A stretch of 50,667 nucleotides of DNA, taken from NCBI GenBank assembly GCA_018433085.1, contig JAHDRW010000035.1, positions 1 to 50,667 of the forward strand, read 5' to 3'. Below are positions 42,675 to 50,667 of the stretch, in pieces. How positions within the stretch are numbered: position 1 is the first letter of the stretch; every line of letters begins with the position of its first letter. Source of the DNA: Deltaproteobacteria bacterium (GTDB lineage: Bacteria > Desulfobacterota > Desulfomonilia > UBA1062). The notes under the pieces are model-generated. The model saw only the letters and a program-made list of their open reading frames with translations. It was not told the DNA's origin and ran no database searches. The position numbers were made by a program, and so were the translations under genes.

Positions 42675-42946
42675 AAAAGGAACAGAACAAGGCGGTTGCG
42701 CTGAAGTACGAGCGGGGCAAGGACCCCGCACCCCGGGTGGCGGCCAAGGGGCGGGGCGCCGTGGCGGAGAAGATCCTTGCCGTCGCCCGGGAGCACAACA
42801 TCCCGGTCAGGCAGGACAAGGCGCTTCTCGATGCCCTGTACCGTCTCGATATCAATGAGGAGATACCCGAAGACCTGTACCGGATCATAGCCGAGGTGCT
42901 GGCCTTCGTCTACCGGATGAACCGGATGAAGGCGGACCGGCCGTAA
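42671..42946 (+). CDS. Short FlhB C-terminal-like (EscU/YscU-type) protein
   Basis: This 91-residue protein is equivalent to the C-terminal cytoplasmic part of FlhB, without its membrane domain and without the NPTH autocleavage site. Recognisable are AVALKYERGKDPAPRVAAKGRG-type blocks, KILAVAREHNIPV, ALLDALYRLDINEEIPEDLY and FVYRMN. Stand-alone proteins of this type (FlhB-like switch fragments) occur in several lineages. It is translationally coupled to the FliK-like gene. A terminator-like hairpin begins 2 nt after the stop. Confidence 0.85.
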   Translation: MKKEQNKAVALKYERGKDPAPRVAAKGRGAVAEKILAVAREHNIPVRQDKALLDALYRLDINEEIPEDLYRIIAEVLAFVYRMNRMKADRP

Positions 42947-42947
42947 A

Positions 42948-42975
42948 TCCTGCCGGCCGGGGACTACCGGCAGGA
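42948..42975 (+). terminator. Hairpin after the FlhB-like gene
   Basis: TCCTGCCGG (42948-42956) pairs exactly with CCGGCAGGA (42967-42975), with a 10-nt loop. The following sequence (ATCTTCC) has only a weak U content. Confidence 0.5.
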
Positions 42976-43111
42976 ATCTTCCGTAAGTCTACGAGATCAA
43001 GTGGGAATCCGTCCAATACCCCTGTGGGAGCGCTGGTTGCTTTCCCGGCGTATCCGGTTATTCATTATTCTAAGAGAGTGAAACATTGCCATTTTCAAAG
43101 GAGACGAAGCC

Positions 43112-43654
43112 ATGAAAAAGACACTCATGGGCCTTGCCCTTGCTGCTGTTATCGCTGCCGGATGTACGGGTCCTTTCCCTCTTACCAATGAGCTGTATCA
43201 GTTCCACAGGGAAAAGGAGCGGTGGGTGGATGAAGCGCTGTTTCTCGTTTTTGCGGTGACCCCGGTATATGGCACGGCATTGATTGCTGATGCAGTTCTC
43301 CTGAACTCGATTGAATTCTGGACAGGAGAGAATCCCCTGGAAGCAAGCGGGGGCGATACCATCCCGGGCAGCGATCGGGAGGTGACGGCCGGGGAGGGTG
43401 AAGAAGGTGTCACCATGCGGTATGATTCGAGCACCGGTGTGGTGGAGGTCCGCCCCGATGCGGGCGCTGGTGAGCCGTTCTATCTCGCCGCTACCGGAAG
43501 CGGCGTCATTGCCATGGATGAAGGGGGAAAGGTTCTCTACTCTTCGCAGAGGGATTCTCTCGGCGGGGTCACGGTGTATGACATGCAGGACAACACCTCG
43601 CACTACTTCCCGCCTGAGGTGGTGAACCGGGAGAGGGAGAAAATCGGCCGTTAA
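43112..43654 (+). CDS. DUF3332-like lipoprotein
   Basis: This 180-residue protein begins with a lipoprotein signal peptide ending in the lipobox VIAAGC, so it is likely lipid-anchored at Cys18. The mature N-terminal part reads CTGPFPLTNELYQF, then a hydrophobic stretch (EALFLVFAVTPVYGTALIADAVL) and NSIEFWTGENP, matching DUF3332 proteins as I recall them. The second half is Gly/Glu-rich and beta-like. The function is unknown. AAAGGAG precedes the ATG. It converges on ychF. Confidence 0.7.
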   Translation: MKKTLMGLALAAVIAAGCTGPFPLTNELYQFHREKERWVDEALFLVFAVTPVYGTALIADAVLLNSIEFWTGENPLEASGGDTIPGSDREVTAGEGEEGVTMRYDSSTGVVEVRPDAGAGEPFYLAATGSGVIAMDEGGKVLYSSQRDSLGGVTVYDMQDNTSHYFPPEVVNREREKIGR

Positions 43655-43709
43655 AGGGCCTTGGATATGGGAAGGGGCATTCGGCCTTCAAGGGGGGCAG
43701 CCTCTCGGC

Positions 43710-44801
43710 CTACCGGAAGTGGATGACGACCACGTCCTCGTCGCGCAAGACAAACTCCCGCCCCTCGGTAAGCACGGCACCTGCCTCCTTTGCCCCGTGG
43801 ATGCCCCGGTGCGAGAGGAATTCCTGCAGGCTCACCACGTCGGCCCGGATGAATCCTTCCTGGATATCGGTATGAATGAGACCGGCGGCGTCATGGAGGG
43901 TGCCGCCTTTCCTGATGGTCCATGCCTTGAGCTCCTGGCCCACAGGGGTATAGAAGGTGATCAGGTCCAGGATCTCGTAACAGGCGCGGATCAGGATATC
44001 CACGCCGGATCGCTCGATCCCGACGGACGAGAGGAACTCCCTGCGTTCTTCCTCGGTGAGCTCCGAGGCCTCGAGTTCGAACTTCGTGCAGATGGGGATG
44101 ACCTTTCTCCCCTGTTCTCTCCCCCACTGTTCGAGCTGCTCGTACTTGCTCGTATGCTCGATGACGTCGTCTTCGCCGATGTTCGCCACCACCAGGTAGG
44201 GCTTTGCCGTGAGGATCCCCCAGGATTTCATGAGAGACCGGTCCAGATCCATGCCGGTATCGATCAGGCATTTGCCCTGAAGAAGGATCTGCTCCATCTC
44301 CTCGATCGTCTCGATCTCCGCCCTGGCCACGTCCTTCTTGCCCACGCGCAAGCCCTTGATCACGGCTTCCTTGCGTTTCTGGACGATCTCCAGGTCGGCC
44401 ATGACCAGCTCGGTGAGGATGATCTCCATGTCCGAGACCGGGTTTATCTCGTTATAGACGTGGGTGACGTTCGTGGCCTCGAAGCACCGCACCACATGCA
44501 CGATGGCGTCCACTCCCCGGATGTGCCCGAGGAACTGGTTGCCGAGCCCTTCGCCCTTGTATGCGCCCTTGACCAGCCCCGCGATGTCATAGATTTTCAG
44601 GGTGGTGGGGGTGATCTTCTCGGGATGGATGATCTCGGCGATCTTCAGCAGGTTTTCATCCGGGACGTTCACGATCCCGACATTGGGGTCGATGGTGCAG
44701 AAGGGGTAGTTCTCGGCCGGGACACCTGCCCTGGTGATCAGGTTGAACAAGGTCGATTTTCCCGTATTGGGAAGCCCGACAATCCCGCTTAAGAATCCCA
44801 T
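43710..44801 (-). CDS. ychF: Redox-regulated ATPase YchF (Obg-like)
   Basis: This protein of 363 residues is a universal Obg-family P-loop NTPase that binds ribosomes and hydrolyses ATP in preference to GTP. It has G1 [10 protein letters not shown]3 [20 protein letters not shown], the coiled-coil insertion and a C-terminal TGS-type domain ending EDVVVIHFR. It has the full length for the family. The start at 44801 gives [12 protein letters not shown]; the frame is open upstream to 44966 but only through the neighbouring gene region. It follows the GAF gene by 8 nt on the minus strand. Confidence 0.95.
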   Translation of the reverse strand: MGFLSGIVGLPNTGKSTLFNLITRAGVPAENYPFCTIDPNVGIVNVPDENLLKIAEIIHPEKITPTTLKIYDIAGLVKGAYKGEGLGNQFLGHIRGVDAIVHVVRCFEATNVTHVYNEINPVSDMEIILTELVMADLEIVQKRKEAVIKGLRVGKKDVARAEIETIEEMEQILLQGKCLIDTGMDLDRSLMKSWGILTAKPYLVVANIGEDDVIEHTSKYEQLEQWGREQGRKVIPICTKFELEASELTEEERREFLSSVGIERSGVDILIRACYEILDLITFYTPVGQELKAWTIRKGGTLHDAAGLIHTDIQEGFIRADVVSLQEFLSHRGIHGAKEAGAVLTEGREFVLRDEDVVVIHFR

Positions 44802-44809
44802 GAACCCTA

Positions 44810-45304
44810 TTATACGGTATTCAGGTCGATGCGCGCAAGCAGAGCGGCGATAAGTTCGCTGATAATCGAGCTGATGAGCATGTCTTCCTTGGTAAAGCCG
44901 CCGTTTGGCTTGTCTGCGAGATTCAGGACACCTTTTGTATCGTCGGCGTGTCTGATGAGGATGCACATGAAAGACTTGGTGGTATACTTGTCTTTATTCT
45001 GGATGCCGATTTCCTCTTCGATGTCCCGGATGATGAGCGAGGCCTGGCGGGCCAGAACGAGATTCATGATGCTCTCCTGTTGCGACCCCACGTGGATGAA
45101 AGGGTCTTCTCCGATATCGGTATGGTTGTGCGCCTTGATCTCGAGCTCGCCGGAAGAGGGGTTTCTTATAAAGAGCGAGCAGTATTTGGCGCCTACTACC
45201 TTGGGAAGGTGAGTGATGACGGCATCGAGCATGGTGGGGATGTCTTCCGAGTTGTTTAGTTCCTTTGCCAGGGTATAGAGCATATCGAGATGGGACTCGT
45301 TCAT
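44810..45304 (-). CDS. GAF-domain protein
   Basis: This 164-residue protein is almost wholly one GAF domain, with AKYCSLFIRNPSSGELEIKAHN, then a helix region and GVLNLADKPNGGFTKEDMLI. It has no output domain. The GGAGGTAACG sequence on the minus strand sits directly before the ATG at 45304, so that start is preferred over the one at 45316. It probably shares a transcript with ychF. Its ligand is unknown. Confidence 0.82.
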   Translation of the reverse strand: MNESHLDMLYTLAKELNNSEDIPTMLDAVITHLPKVVGAKYCSLFIRNPSSGELEIKAHNHTDIGEDPFIHVGSQQESIMNLVLARQASLIIRDIEEEIGIQNKDKYTTKSFMCILIRHADDTKGVLNLADKPNGGFTKEDMLISSIISELIAALLARIDLNTV

Positions 45305-45493
45305 CGTTACCTCCATGGTTTGATATTACCCGTCTCTATCGGTCATTTTGCCCGGGATTGTTAGGCAATCTTCACGCTCGCCCTCGGGAACGAAACGGTA
45401 AATTTCAGCTCCGAGATTTTCGACAGGTTGTGAAATTTCCTGCCTCTAGGAGAACGAGGCGGACAGCGGCTCCGTTGGATGGAGAATAGGTTC

Positions 45494-45524
45494 TTGACTT
45501 GGGAGGGTAGAATAGATGTATAAT
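45494..45524 (+). promoter_or_regulatory. Probable promoter of zapBA
   Basis: TTGACT (45494-45499) and a perfect TATAAT (45519-45524) are spaced 19 nt apart, just before the zapB gene. The divergent GAF/ychF operon starts about 200 nt to the left. Confidence 0.5.
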
Positions 45525-45552
45525 CAAACGACTGATACACGAGGTGATACTG

Positions 45553-45765
45553 TTGGAAAAACTCGATATATTGGAGCAAAAGATTCTCGGCTTAGTAGAA
45601 TTGGTTGCCACGCTCAAAAACCTCAATGGAGAGTTGGCCGCCAAGCTGAAAGAAAAGGAGGAAGAGGTAAACGGGTTGAGACAGGAGATGGAGAGTCTCT
45701 TGGGAGAAAAAGAACAGGTGAAGCAAAAGGTCGCGCACCTCATCGAGTGCGTGGAAACATTCTGA
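45553..45765 (+). CDS. zapB: Cell division protein ZapB-like coiled-coil protein
   Basis: This 70-residue protein is almost entirely a coiled coil, with heptads from LDILEQKILGLVELVATLKN through EEEVNGLRQEMESLLGEKEQ. This matches ZapB-like proteins that pair with ZapA at the FtsZ ring. The start is TTG at 45553, because GAGGTG lies 8 nt upstream of it; the GTG at 45544 has no ribosome binding site. The zapA gene follows 6 nt after the stop. Identification relies on length, coiled coil and this position. Confidence 0.75.
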   Translation: MEKLDILEQKILGLVELVATLKNLNGELAAKLKEKEEEVNGLRQEMESLLGEKEQVKQKVAHLIECVETF

Positions 45766-45771
45766 TATCTT

Positions 45772-46053
45772 GTGCATGACACGATAACGATACGAATATT
45801 AGGGCAGGAGTATAAGGTCAAGACCGGCGGTAATGATGAACATGTTCAGTCATTATCACGGTATGTGAACGAAAGGATTCTCGACATTCAGCAGAAGGGC
45901 TCGGCTGTTTCCACCATGGAGCTTGTGACCGTGGTGATGCTGAATCTGGCTGACGATGTTGCGCAGGCGAAATCGGAGTTGAGGAGCTACAAAGAATCGG
46001 TTGCCGGAAAGGTCGATCAGCTCGTGGAAGCCATCGACAGAGGAGTGAAATAA
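45772..46053 (+). CDS. zapA: Cell division protein ZapA
   Basis: This 93-residue protein has the ZapA pattern of an N-terminal ITIRILGQEYKVKTGGNDEHV, then the helix SLSRYVNERILDIQQ and a second long helix with ELVTVVMLNLADDVAQAKSEL. ZapA crosslinks FtsZ protofilaments at midcell. It starts at GTG 45772. Placement after zapB and before a probable 6S RNA and 5-formyl-THF cyclo-ligase gene is the usual order in many proteobacteria. A T-run terminator follows the gene. Confidence 0.9.
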   Translation: MHDTITIRILGQEYKVKTGGNDEHVQSLSRYVNERILDIQQKGSAVSTMELVTVVMLNLADDVAQAKSELRSYKESVAGKVDQLVEAIDRGVK

Positions 46054-46096
46054 TGGCCTTTCCGGGTAAAAGGGCCGTTCAAAGGCCCCATGCCCG

Positions 46097-46120
46097 AAGC
46101 CGGGGCAGCGGCTTTTTTTT
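46097..46120 (+). terminator. Rho-independent terminator after zapA
   Basis: AAGCCG (46097-46102) pairs with CGGCTT (46109-46114), followed by a run of eight T (46113-46120). Confidence 0.75.
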
Positions 46121-46261
46121 GAACAGTCCGGCAAGAGCACATTCTCCCTTGAGATGATAGTCCGTCGCAGTCACCCGGGGCTGGCGTGATTGCAGTGACG
46201 GACGTGAAAGAGAACAGAAGGCAAGAGAACCGTTATTCGGCCCCCTTTAACTTTCCTGTTC
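46121..46261 (+). ncRNA. Candidate 6S RNA (or other structured RNA)
   Basis: The region between zapA and the 5-formyl-THF cyclo-ligase gene is where 6S RNA usually lies. Here GAACAG (46121-46126) pairs with CTGTTC (46256-46261), an inner TTCT-CTTG/CAAG-AGAA stem (46142-46229) has a 2-nt bulge, and a terminal hairpin has two stems (GTCCGTC/GACGGAC, and GCAGTCAC/GTGATTGC) at 46160-46203. Between inner stem and hairpin is a large purine-rich bubble, as in 6S. At about 141 nt it is short for 6S, and boundaries are inferred from pairing only. Confidence 0.4.
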
Positions 46262-46300
46262 CCTTCTCTCCTTAAAACAACCGTATGCCATAAAGAGAAG

Positions 46301-46864
46301 ATGGGGAGCAAATCGGCAATCAGGAAATCAATGCTCGTTTGTCGCCAGCGCATCGCAGGCGAAGACAAGATACGGTCGGAATCGCAAATTATCACCAGCA
46401 TTCGTGCTCTCCCTCAATACCGGGAGGCGCGTACGGTTGCGCTTTACGTGCCGGTGCGAGGTGAGGTTGATCTGCTCCCGCTCCTGGATGACACCGGAAA
46501 GACAGCCCTTTTCCCCAAGGTCCACGGAGAGGATCTGGCGTTTTATCCCGCAGCGGGCATCGACATGTTCGTTCCCGGACGGTTCGGGATCCCCGAGCCG
46601 CCTGAGGGCCCGGCTTTTCCTGTCGGCGACATCGACCTGATGTTTGTTCCCGGTATTTCTTTCGACCGCACCGGTCACCGTATCGGATACGGGAAAGGGT
46701 ATTATGACAGGCTGATGCGGGTGAACGGGCATGTTACAGCCGTCGGAGTATGCTTCGATGAGTGCCTGGTGGATCGTTTGCCTGCGGATTTCTGGGATGT
46801 TCAAGTGGAATATGTAGTGACTCAGACAAACGTGTTTTCTAGATCAAAGAATGAGGTGCGATAA
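46301..46864 (+). CDS. 5-formyltetrahydrofolate cyclo-ligase
   Basis: This 187-residue enzyme converts 5-formyl-THF to 5,10-methenyl-THF with ATP. It shows GSKSAIRKSMLVCRQRI at the N-terminus, then ALYVPVRGEVD, the substrate loop PGISFDRTGHRIGYGKGYYD and a C-terminal GVCFDECLVDRLPA. These are the family's expected motifs at full length. It follows the zapBA-6S position and overlaps rny by one base (TAATG), so both are likely coupled. Confidence 0.93.
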   Translation: MGSKSAIRKSMLVCRQRIAGEDKIRSESQIITSIRALPQYREARTVALYVPVRGEVDLLPLLDDTGKTALFPKVHGEDLAFYPAAGIDMFVPGRFGIPEPPEGPAFPVGDIDLMFVPGISFDRTGHRIGYGKGYYDRLMRVNGHVTAVGVCFDECLVDRLPADFWDVQVEYVVTQTNVFSRSKNEVR

Positions 46865-48414
46865 TGGAGATGCTCTTTTTACTCATTGCCGTGATCATCG
46901 GCCTTGCCGGTGGATACGTGCTCAATACGTATATCAGCAGAAAGAAGGGGCGGGATGCCGAGGAGATATCCCGGAGGATGACCGAAGAGTCCCGGAAGGA
47001 GGCGTCGAACATCATTGCCGACGCCCAGATCGAGGCCAAGGAGATCATCTTTACCGCCAAGAGCCAGAGCGATCAGGAGGCCAAGGAACGCCTCAAGGAG
47101 GTGTCCGCCATCGAGAAGCGGATCCACCAGCGAGAAGAGCTGATCGACAGTAAGCTGACCACCCTGGACAAGCGTGAGCAGGAGCTCAAGAAGAACGAGC
47201 AGTCCCTGGTCGACCGGCAGCGGCACGTGGAAAACGTCAGGGCCGAGGCCGAAGACCTGCGCAAGCAGCAGATAGCCAAGCTGGAAGAGATCAGCGGTAT
47301 GGACTCCAAGCAGGCGAAGAAGGAGCTCATGCAGTCTCTGGAGAGCGAGGCAAGGCACGAGGCGGCCAAGCTCCTCAAACAGATCTCCGACGAGGCCGAG
47401 GCCGAGGCCGACCGCAAGGCCAAGGGAATCCTGGCGACCGCCATCCAGCGGTACTCGGCGGATGTGGTGAGCTCCCGTACGGTCTCGGTGGTCAACCTTC
47501 CCAGCGAGGAGATGAAGGGGCGGATCATCGGACGGGAAGGGCGCAACATCCGGGCCATCGAGTCGGTCACCGGAGTGGATCTCATCATCGACGATACGCC
47601 CGATGCGGTGATCATATCGAGCTTCGATCCCATCAAGCGCGAGGTCGCCAGGCTTTCCCTGGAGACCCTGGTCATCGACGGCAGGATTCACCCTTCACGC
47701 ATCGAAGAGGTGGTGGAGAAGGTAACCAAGGAACTCAACGACGGCATCTGGGAGGCCGGTCAGCAGGCCACGTTCGACGTGGGCGTCCACGGGATCAGTC
47801 CCGAGCTCATCAAGCTGGTGGGCAAGCTCAAATACCGGACCAGTTTTTCGCAGAACGTATACCAGCACTCACTTGAGGTAGCGCACCTCTGCGGGATCAT
47901 TGCCGCGGAGCTCGGTGTGAACCAGAAGATCGCAAAGCGGATCGGCCTGCTGCACGATATCGGCAAGGCCATGGACCACGAGGTCGAGGGGTCGCACGCC
48001 GTCATTGGTGCGGAGATCGCCAAGCGTCACGGCGAATCGCCCAAGGTGGTCGACGCCATTGCCTCGCACCACAACGAGGCCCCGGTGAACTCGGTCTACG
48101 GCTTTCTGGTCCAGGCGGCCGACTCACTCTCCGCGGCACGGCCGGGGGCCAGGAGAGAGATGCTGGAGAACTACGTCAAGAGGCTTGCGGATCTGGAGGC
48201 CATCGCCTGCTCGCTTGACGGGGTGGCAAAGGCGTTCGCCGTACAGGCCGGCAGAGAGGTGCGCGTCATGGTGGATGTCGACCGGATCAACGACGAGGAG
48301 GCCGACCTCCTGGCCAAGCAGCTCACCAAGGATATCGAGGAGAAGATGACCTACCCCGGGCAGATTCGCGTGGTGGTGATCAGAGAGACCCGGGCAGTGC
48401 GGTATGCAAAATAA
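46864..48414 (+). CDS. rny: Ribonuclease Y
   Basis: This 516-residue membrane-anchored endoribonuclease has an N-terminal transmembrane helix (FLLIAVIIGLAGGYVLNTYI), a long coiled coil (about residues 30-190), a KH domain (GRIIGREGRNIRAIESVTGV) and an HD domain with the metal-binding pair in LLHDIGKAMDHEVEGSHA. Full length and intact motifs indicate an active enzyme that initiates mRNA decay. It overlaps the upstream gene and is 12 nt from tyrS. Confidence 0.96.
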   Translation: MEMLFLLIAVIIGLAGGYVLNTYISRKKGRDAEEISRRMTEESRKEASNIIADAQIEAKEIIFTAKSQSDQEAKERLKEVSAIEKRIHQREELIDSKLTTLDKREQELKKNEQSLVDRQRHVENVRAEAEDLRKQQIAKLEEISGMDSKQAKKELMQSLESEARHEAAKLLKQISDEAEAEADRKAKGILATAIQRYSADVVSSRTVSVVNLPSEEMKGRIIGREGRNIRAIESVTGVDLIIDDTPDAVIISSFDPIKREVARLSLETLVIDGRIHPSRIEEVVEKVTKELNDGIWEAGQQATFDVGVHGISPELIKLVGKLKYRTSFSQNVYQHSLEVAHLCGIIAAELGVNQKIAKRIGLLHDIGKAMDHEVEGSHAVIGAEIAKRHGESPKVVDAIASHHNEAPVNSVYGFLVQAADSLSAARPGARREMLENYVKRLADLEAIACSLDGVAKAFAVQAGREVRVMVDVDRINDEEADLLAKQLTKDIEEKMTYPGQIRVVVIRETRAVRYAK

Positions 48415-48426
48415 GAGGGGAGAATC

Positions 48427-49623
48427 ATGGGTATCCAGGACCAGTTGAGAGAGCTCAAGCGGGGGATCGTCGACATCATTTCAGAAGAAGAACTCGTTGC
48501 CAAGCTGAAGAAGGGCAGGCCCTTGAAGGTGAAGGTGGGTTTCGACCCGACAGCTCCCGACATCCATCTGGGGCACACGGTGGTGCTCCAGAAGATGCGT
48601 CAGTTTCAGGATGCAGGCCATGAGGTGATCTGCCTCATCGGCGACTTCACTGGCATGATCGGCGACCCGAGCGGCAGGAGCTCCACCAGGCCTCCGCTGA
48701 CCAGGCAGGAGGTGCTCGAGAACGCCAAGACATATCAGGAGCAGGTCAAGAAGATCCTGGACCCGGACCGCACCACCATGGCGTACAACTCCCAGTGGAT
48801 GGACAACATGGTGGTCTCGGACTTCATCAAGCTGACCTCGGTGCAGACCGTGGCCCGGATGCTGGAACGCGACGACTTCAAGAAGCGGTTCCAGCAGCAG
48901 CACCCCATCAGTATCCACGAATTTCTCTACCCCTTTATCCAGGGGTATGATTCCGTCGCGTTGGAGGCCGACGTGGAGCTGGGCGGGACCGATCAGATTT
49001 TCAACCTGCTCATCGGAAGGGACATCCAGAAGGTCTACGGCCAGGAACAGCAGGTGGTCATGACACTGCCGCTCCTGGAAGGGACCGACGGCGTACTGAA
49101 GATGAGCAAGTCCTATAACAACTATGTGGGCGTGGACGATGCGCCTTCCGACATGTTCGGGAAGGTCATGTCCATATCCGACGATCTCATGTGGAAATAC
49201 TACGAGCTGCTGAGCTCCCGGTCGCTCGACGAGATCCAGGACTTGAGGGAGCAGGTGCTGAAAGGGGCGGTTCACCCCATGGACGCCAAGATGGCCCTTG
49301 CCCGCGAGATGGTGGAGCGGTTCCACGGCGCGCATGATGCCGAGTTTGCGAACGAGTCGTTCACCCGGGTGTTCAAGGAAAAGGCCGTGCCTCAGGACAT
49401 GCCCGAGGTCACCCTCGCGCTTGAGAGGCCGTGGATATGCTCGGTTCTCAAGGACGCATCCCTGGTGAAGAGCACCTCAGAGGCCAAGCGCCTCGTTGCC
49501 CAGGGCGCGGTGAGCATCGACGACGAGAAGGTATCTGATCCCGAACAGGTGCTGGACAGTGGCGCCTATATTATAAAGGTAGGGAAAAGGCGATTCGCAA
49601 AAGTGACCATAAGGGAACAATAG
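48427..49623 (+). CDS. tyrS: Tyrosyl-tRNA synthetase
   Basis: This 398-residue class I synthetase shows the HIGH-type motif in [11 protein letters not shown], the KMSKS motif in [14 protein letters not shown], and the tyrosine/tRNA-binding core [22 protein letters not shown]-terminal S4-like RNA-binding domain follows ([17 protein letters not shown]). The size fits the TyrZ-like bacterial type. A terminator candidate lies about 200 nt beyond the stop, and the rRNA promoters come after it. No T-box leader was found. Confidence 0.96.
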   Translation: MGIQDQLRELKRGIVDIISEEELVAKLKKGRPLKVKVGFDPTAPDIHLGHTVVLQKMRQFQDAGHEVICLIGDFTGMIGDPSGRSSTRPPLTRQEVLENAKTYQEQVKKILDPDRTTMAYNSQWMDNMVVSDFIKLTSVQTVARMLERDDFKKRFQQQHPISIHEFLYPFIQGYDSVALEADVELGGTDQIFNLLIGRDIQKVYGQEQQVVMTLPLLEGTDGVLKMSKSYNNYVGVDDAPSDMFGKVMSISDDLMWKYYELLSSRSLDEIQDLREQVLKGAVHPMDAKMALAREMVERFHGAHDAEFANESFTRVFKEKAVPQDMPEVTLALERPWICSVLKDASLVKSTSEAKRLVAQGAVSIDDEKVSDPEQVLDSGAYIIKVGKRRFAKVTIREQ

Positions 49624-49822
49624 AGCTGTTATCACCTCAGTCTCTGTCGTCTGGATGAGATATAGCCGAGGGGAAGAAAAAGCGATCTTCTAATAAGGTT
49701 GTGCCAAGGGCGTCAATGAATCCTTTTCCGATACGATTCGTCTAAATTTTTGTTCTTTTGAAAATGAAGTGATCACCAGCCGCGAATCAATAGGAAAGCG
49801 GTTTTTTGCCAGAGGCCGGTGA

Positions 49823-49851
49823 GCGCCGTGAATACATTCTCACGGTGCTTT
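49823..49851 (+). terminator. Probable terminator of the rny-tyrS transcript
   Basis: GCGCCGTGA (49823-49831) pairs with TCACGGTGC (49840-49848) with one G-T pair and an 8-nt loop, followed by TTTATCC. Confidence 0.6.
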
Positions 49852-49914
49852 ATCCAATATATTTGCCCTTTTGGCGGGTGTTTTGAGAATAAATATTTTA
49901 TCTCAATTTACCCC

Positions 49915-49943
49915 TTGACACTTCAAAGGATTTGACCTAGAAA
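49915..49943 (+). promoter_or_regulatory. rRNA promoter P1
   Basis: TTGACA (49915-49920), 17-nt spacer, TAGAAA (49938-49943). Confidence 0.8.
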
Positions 49944-49991
49944 GGGCAGGCCTTAAGGGCAAGAGGCGAAGAAAAAAGTTGAACATCCCTC

Positions 49992-50020
49992 TTGACATTG
50001 CAAAGGATTTGACTTAGAAA
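49992..50020 (+). promoter_or_regulatory. rRNA promoter P2
   Basis: TTGACA (49992-49997), 17-nt spacer, TAGAAA (50015-50020). Nearly identical to P1. Confidence 0.8.
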
Positions 50021-50072
50021 GTGCAGACCTTAAAGGGCAAGAGGGGAACGAAAAATTAGTTGAACATCCCTC

Positions 50073-50101
50073 TTGACAACGCAGCTGATCTTTAATAGAA
50101 A
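50073..50101 (+). promoter_or_regulatory. rRNA promoter P3
   Basis: TTGACA (50073-50078), 17-nt spacer, TAGAAA (50096-50101). The hexamers match P1 and P2 while the spacer has diverged. Confidence 0.75.
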
Positions 50102-50124
50102 GCAAACCGCGTTGAACACGACAA

Positions 50125-50137
50125 GCTCTTTCAACAA
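50125..50137 (+). promoter_or_regulatory. boxA-like antitermination site
   Basis: GCTCTTTCAACAA at 50125-50137 (starting one base into AGCTCTTT) matches the boxA pattern of rRNA leaders (GCTCTTTAACAA in E. coli) with a single insertion. A second, weaker match (GATCTTTGAAAAC) lies near 50205. These would recruit the NusB/NusE antitermination complex. Confidence 0.6.
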
Positions 50138-50147
50138 CAAAAAATAG

Positions 50148-50176
50148 TTGACAGAAAGTCTACAGGCGTGCTTAAA
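50148..50176 (+). promoter_or_regulatory. Candidate rRNA promoter P4
   Basis: TTGACA (50148-50153), 17-nt spacer and CTTAAA (50171-50176), about 100 nt before the mature 16S end. The -10 is weaker than in P1-P3 and it lies downstream of boxA, so its use is uncertain. Confidence 0.45.
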
Positions 50177-50278
50177 GAAAAAGTTTAGCACGAGGAAATG
50201 ATAGATCTTTGAAAACTGAATAGTGGAAGGCGTAACGTAAGGTAATTAATACGCAGTAAACAGCGTATAAACGAGATT

Positions 50279-50667
<389 letters not shown>

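Larger units (their letters stand above)
49914..50072. repeat. Tandem repeat carrying rRNA promoters
   Basis: Two near-identical units begin at 49914 and 49991 (period 77 nt), each with TTGACA, AAAGGATTTGAC, TAGAAA, a GCAG/CCTTAA block, GGGCAAGAGG and GTTGAACATCCCT. A third, more diverged start follows at 50072. The units differ by point changes and small indels. Confidence 0.8.
49624..50278. other. Leader and promoter region of an rRNA operon
   Basis: About 655 nt without a gene, between tyrS and 16S. It contains a terminator-like hairpin (49823-49851), four TTGACA promoters with 17-nt spacers, a roughly 80-nt tandem repeat and an antitermination boxA motif. The GC content falls in the 3' two-thirds. 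Confidence 0.85.

Overview
The window looks like a chromosomal segment of an anaerobic Desulfobacterota-type (former Deltaproteobacteria) bacterium, possibly from a syntrophic or sulfate-reducing lineage. This is inferred from the combination of an Rnf complex with NfnAB, a tungsten-type aldehyde:ferredoxin oxidoreductase, an NtrC-type regulator and the 5' end of the 16S rRNA gene. No species can be named from the sequence alone. Almost all genes are on the + strand.

Layout. 1-6.3 kb: the tail of a probable metal-dependent hydrolase, then two tandem copies of a three-gene module (MoxR AAA+ ATPase, CoxE N-terminal-like protein, VWA protein) and a small J-domain protein. 6.6-18 kb: a small membrane protein, a GAF-PAS histidine kinase with an NtrC-type regulator, a minus-strand PurM/HypE-like plus AhpD-like gene pair, a porin, and a second GAF sensor kinase with a NarL-type regulator. 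18-29 kb: a catabolic island with GNAT acetyltransferase, alanine dehydrogenase, class-III aminotransferase, AOR, an MFS carrier, a 42-residue symporter accessory protein, a sodium:solute symporter, a MoaD-like carrier and a ThiF/MoeB-like E1. Its logic is that an amine is transaminated to an aldehyde, alanine dehydrogenase recycles the amino acceptor, AOR oxidises the aldehyde and reduces ferredoxin, and the MoaD/E1 pair serves the AOR cofactor.

29-33 kb: a secretion/pilus-type ATPase with degenerate catalytic motifs, a lone F-type ATP synthase c subunit and a Cache-only membrane receptor. 33-41 kb: rnfABCDGE followed directly by nfnA and nfnB and a DRTGG-domain gene. This couples ferredoxin, NADH, NADPH and the membrane ion gradient, and is the natural sink for AOR-derived reduced ferredoxin. 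41-43 kb: a compact flagellar-like cluster (FliK-like, short FlhB C-terminal-like protein and two small companions). 43-50 kb: a DUF3332-like lipoprotein, YchF, a GAF protein, zapB, zapA, a probable structured RNA at the usual 6S position, 5-formyl-THF cyclo-ligase, RNase Y and TyrRS. The window ends with a set of near-identical tandem promoters reading into a partial 16S rRNA gene.

Several operons end in long, perfect GC-rich palindromes without U-tracts, a recurring style here. No tRNA, CRISPR array, insertion sequence or prophage gene was recognised. Product names come from reading the translated sequences by eye; no database search was run.
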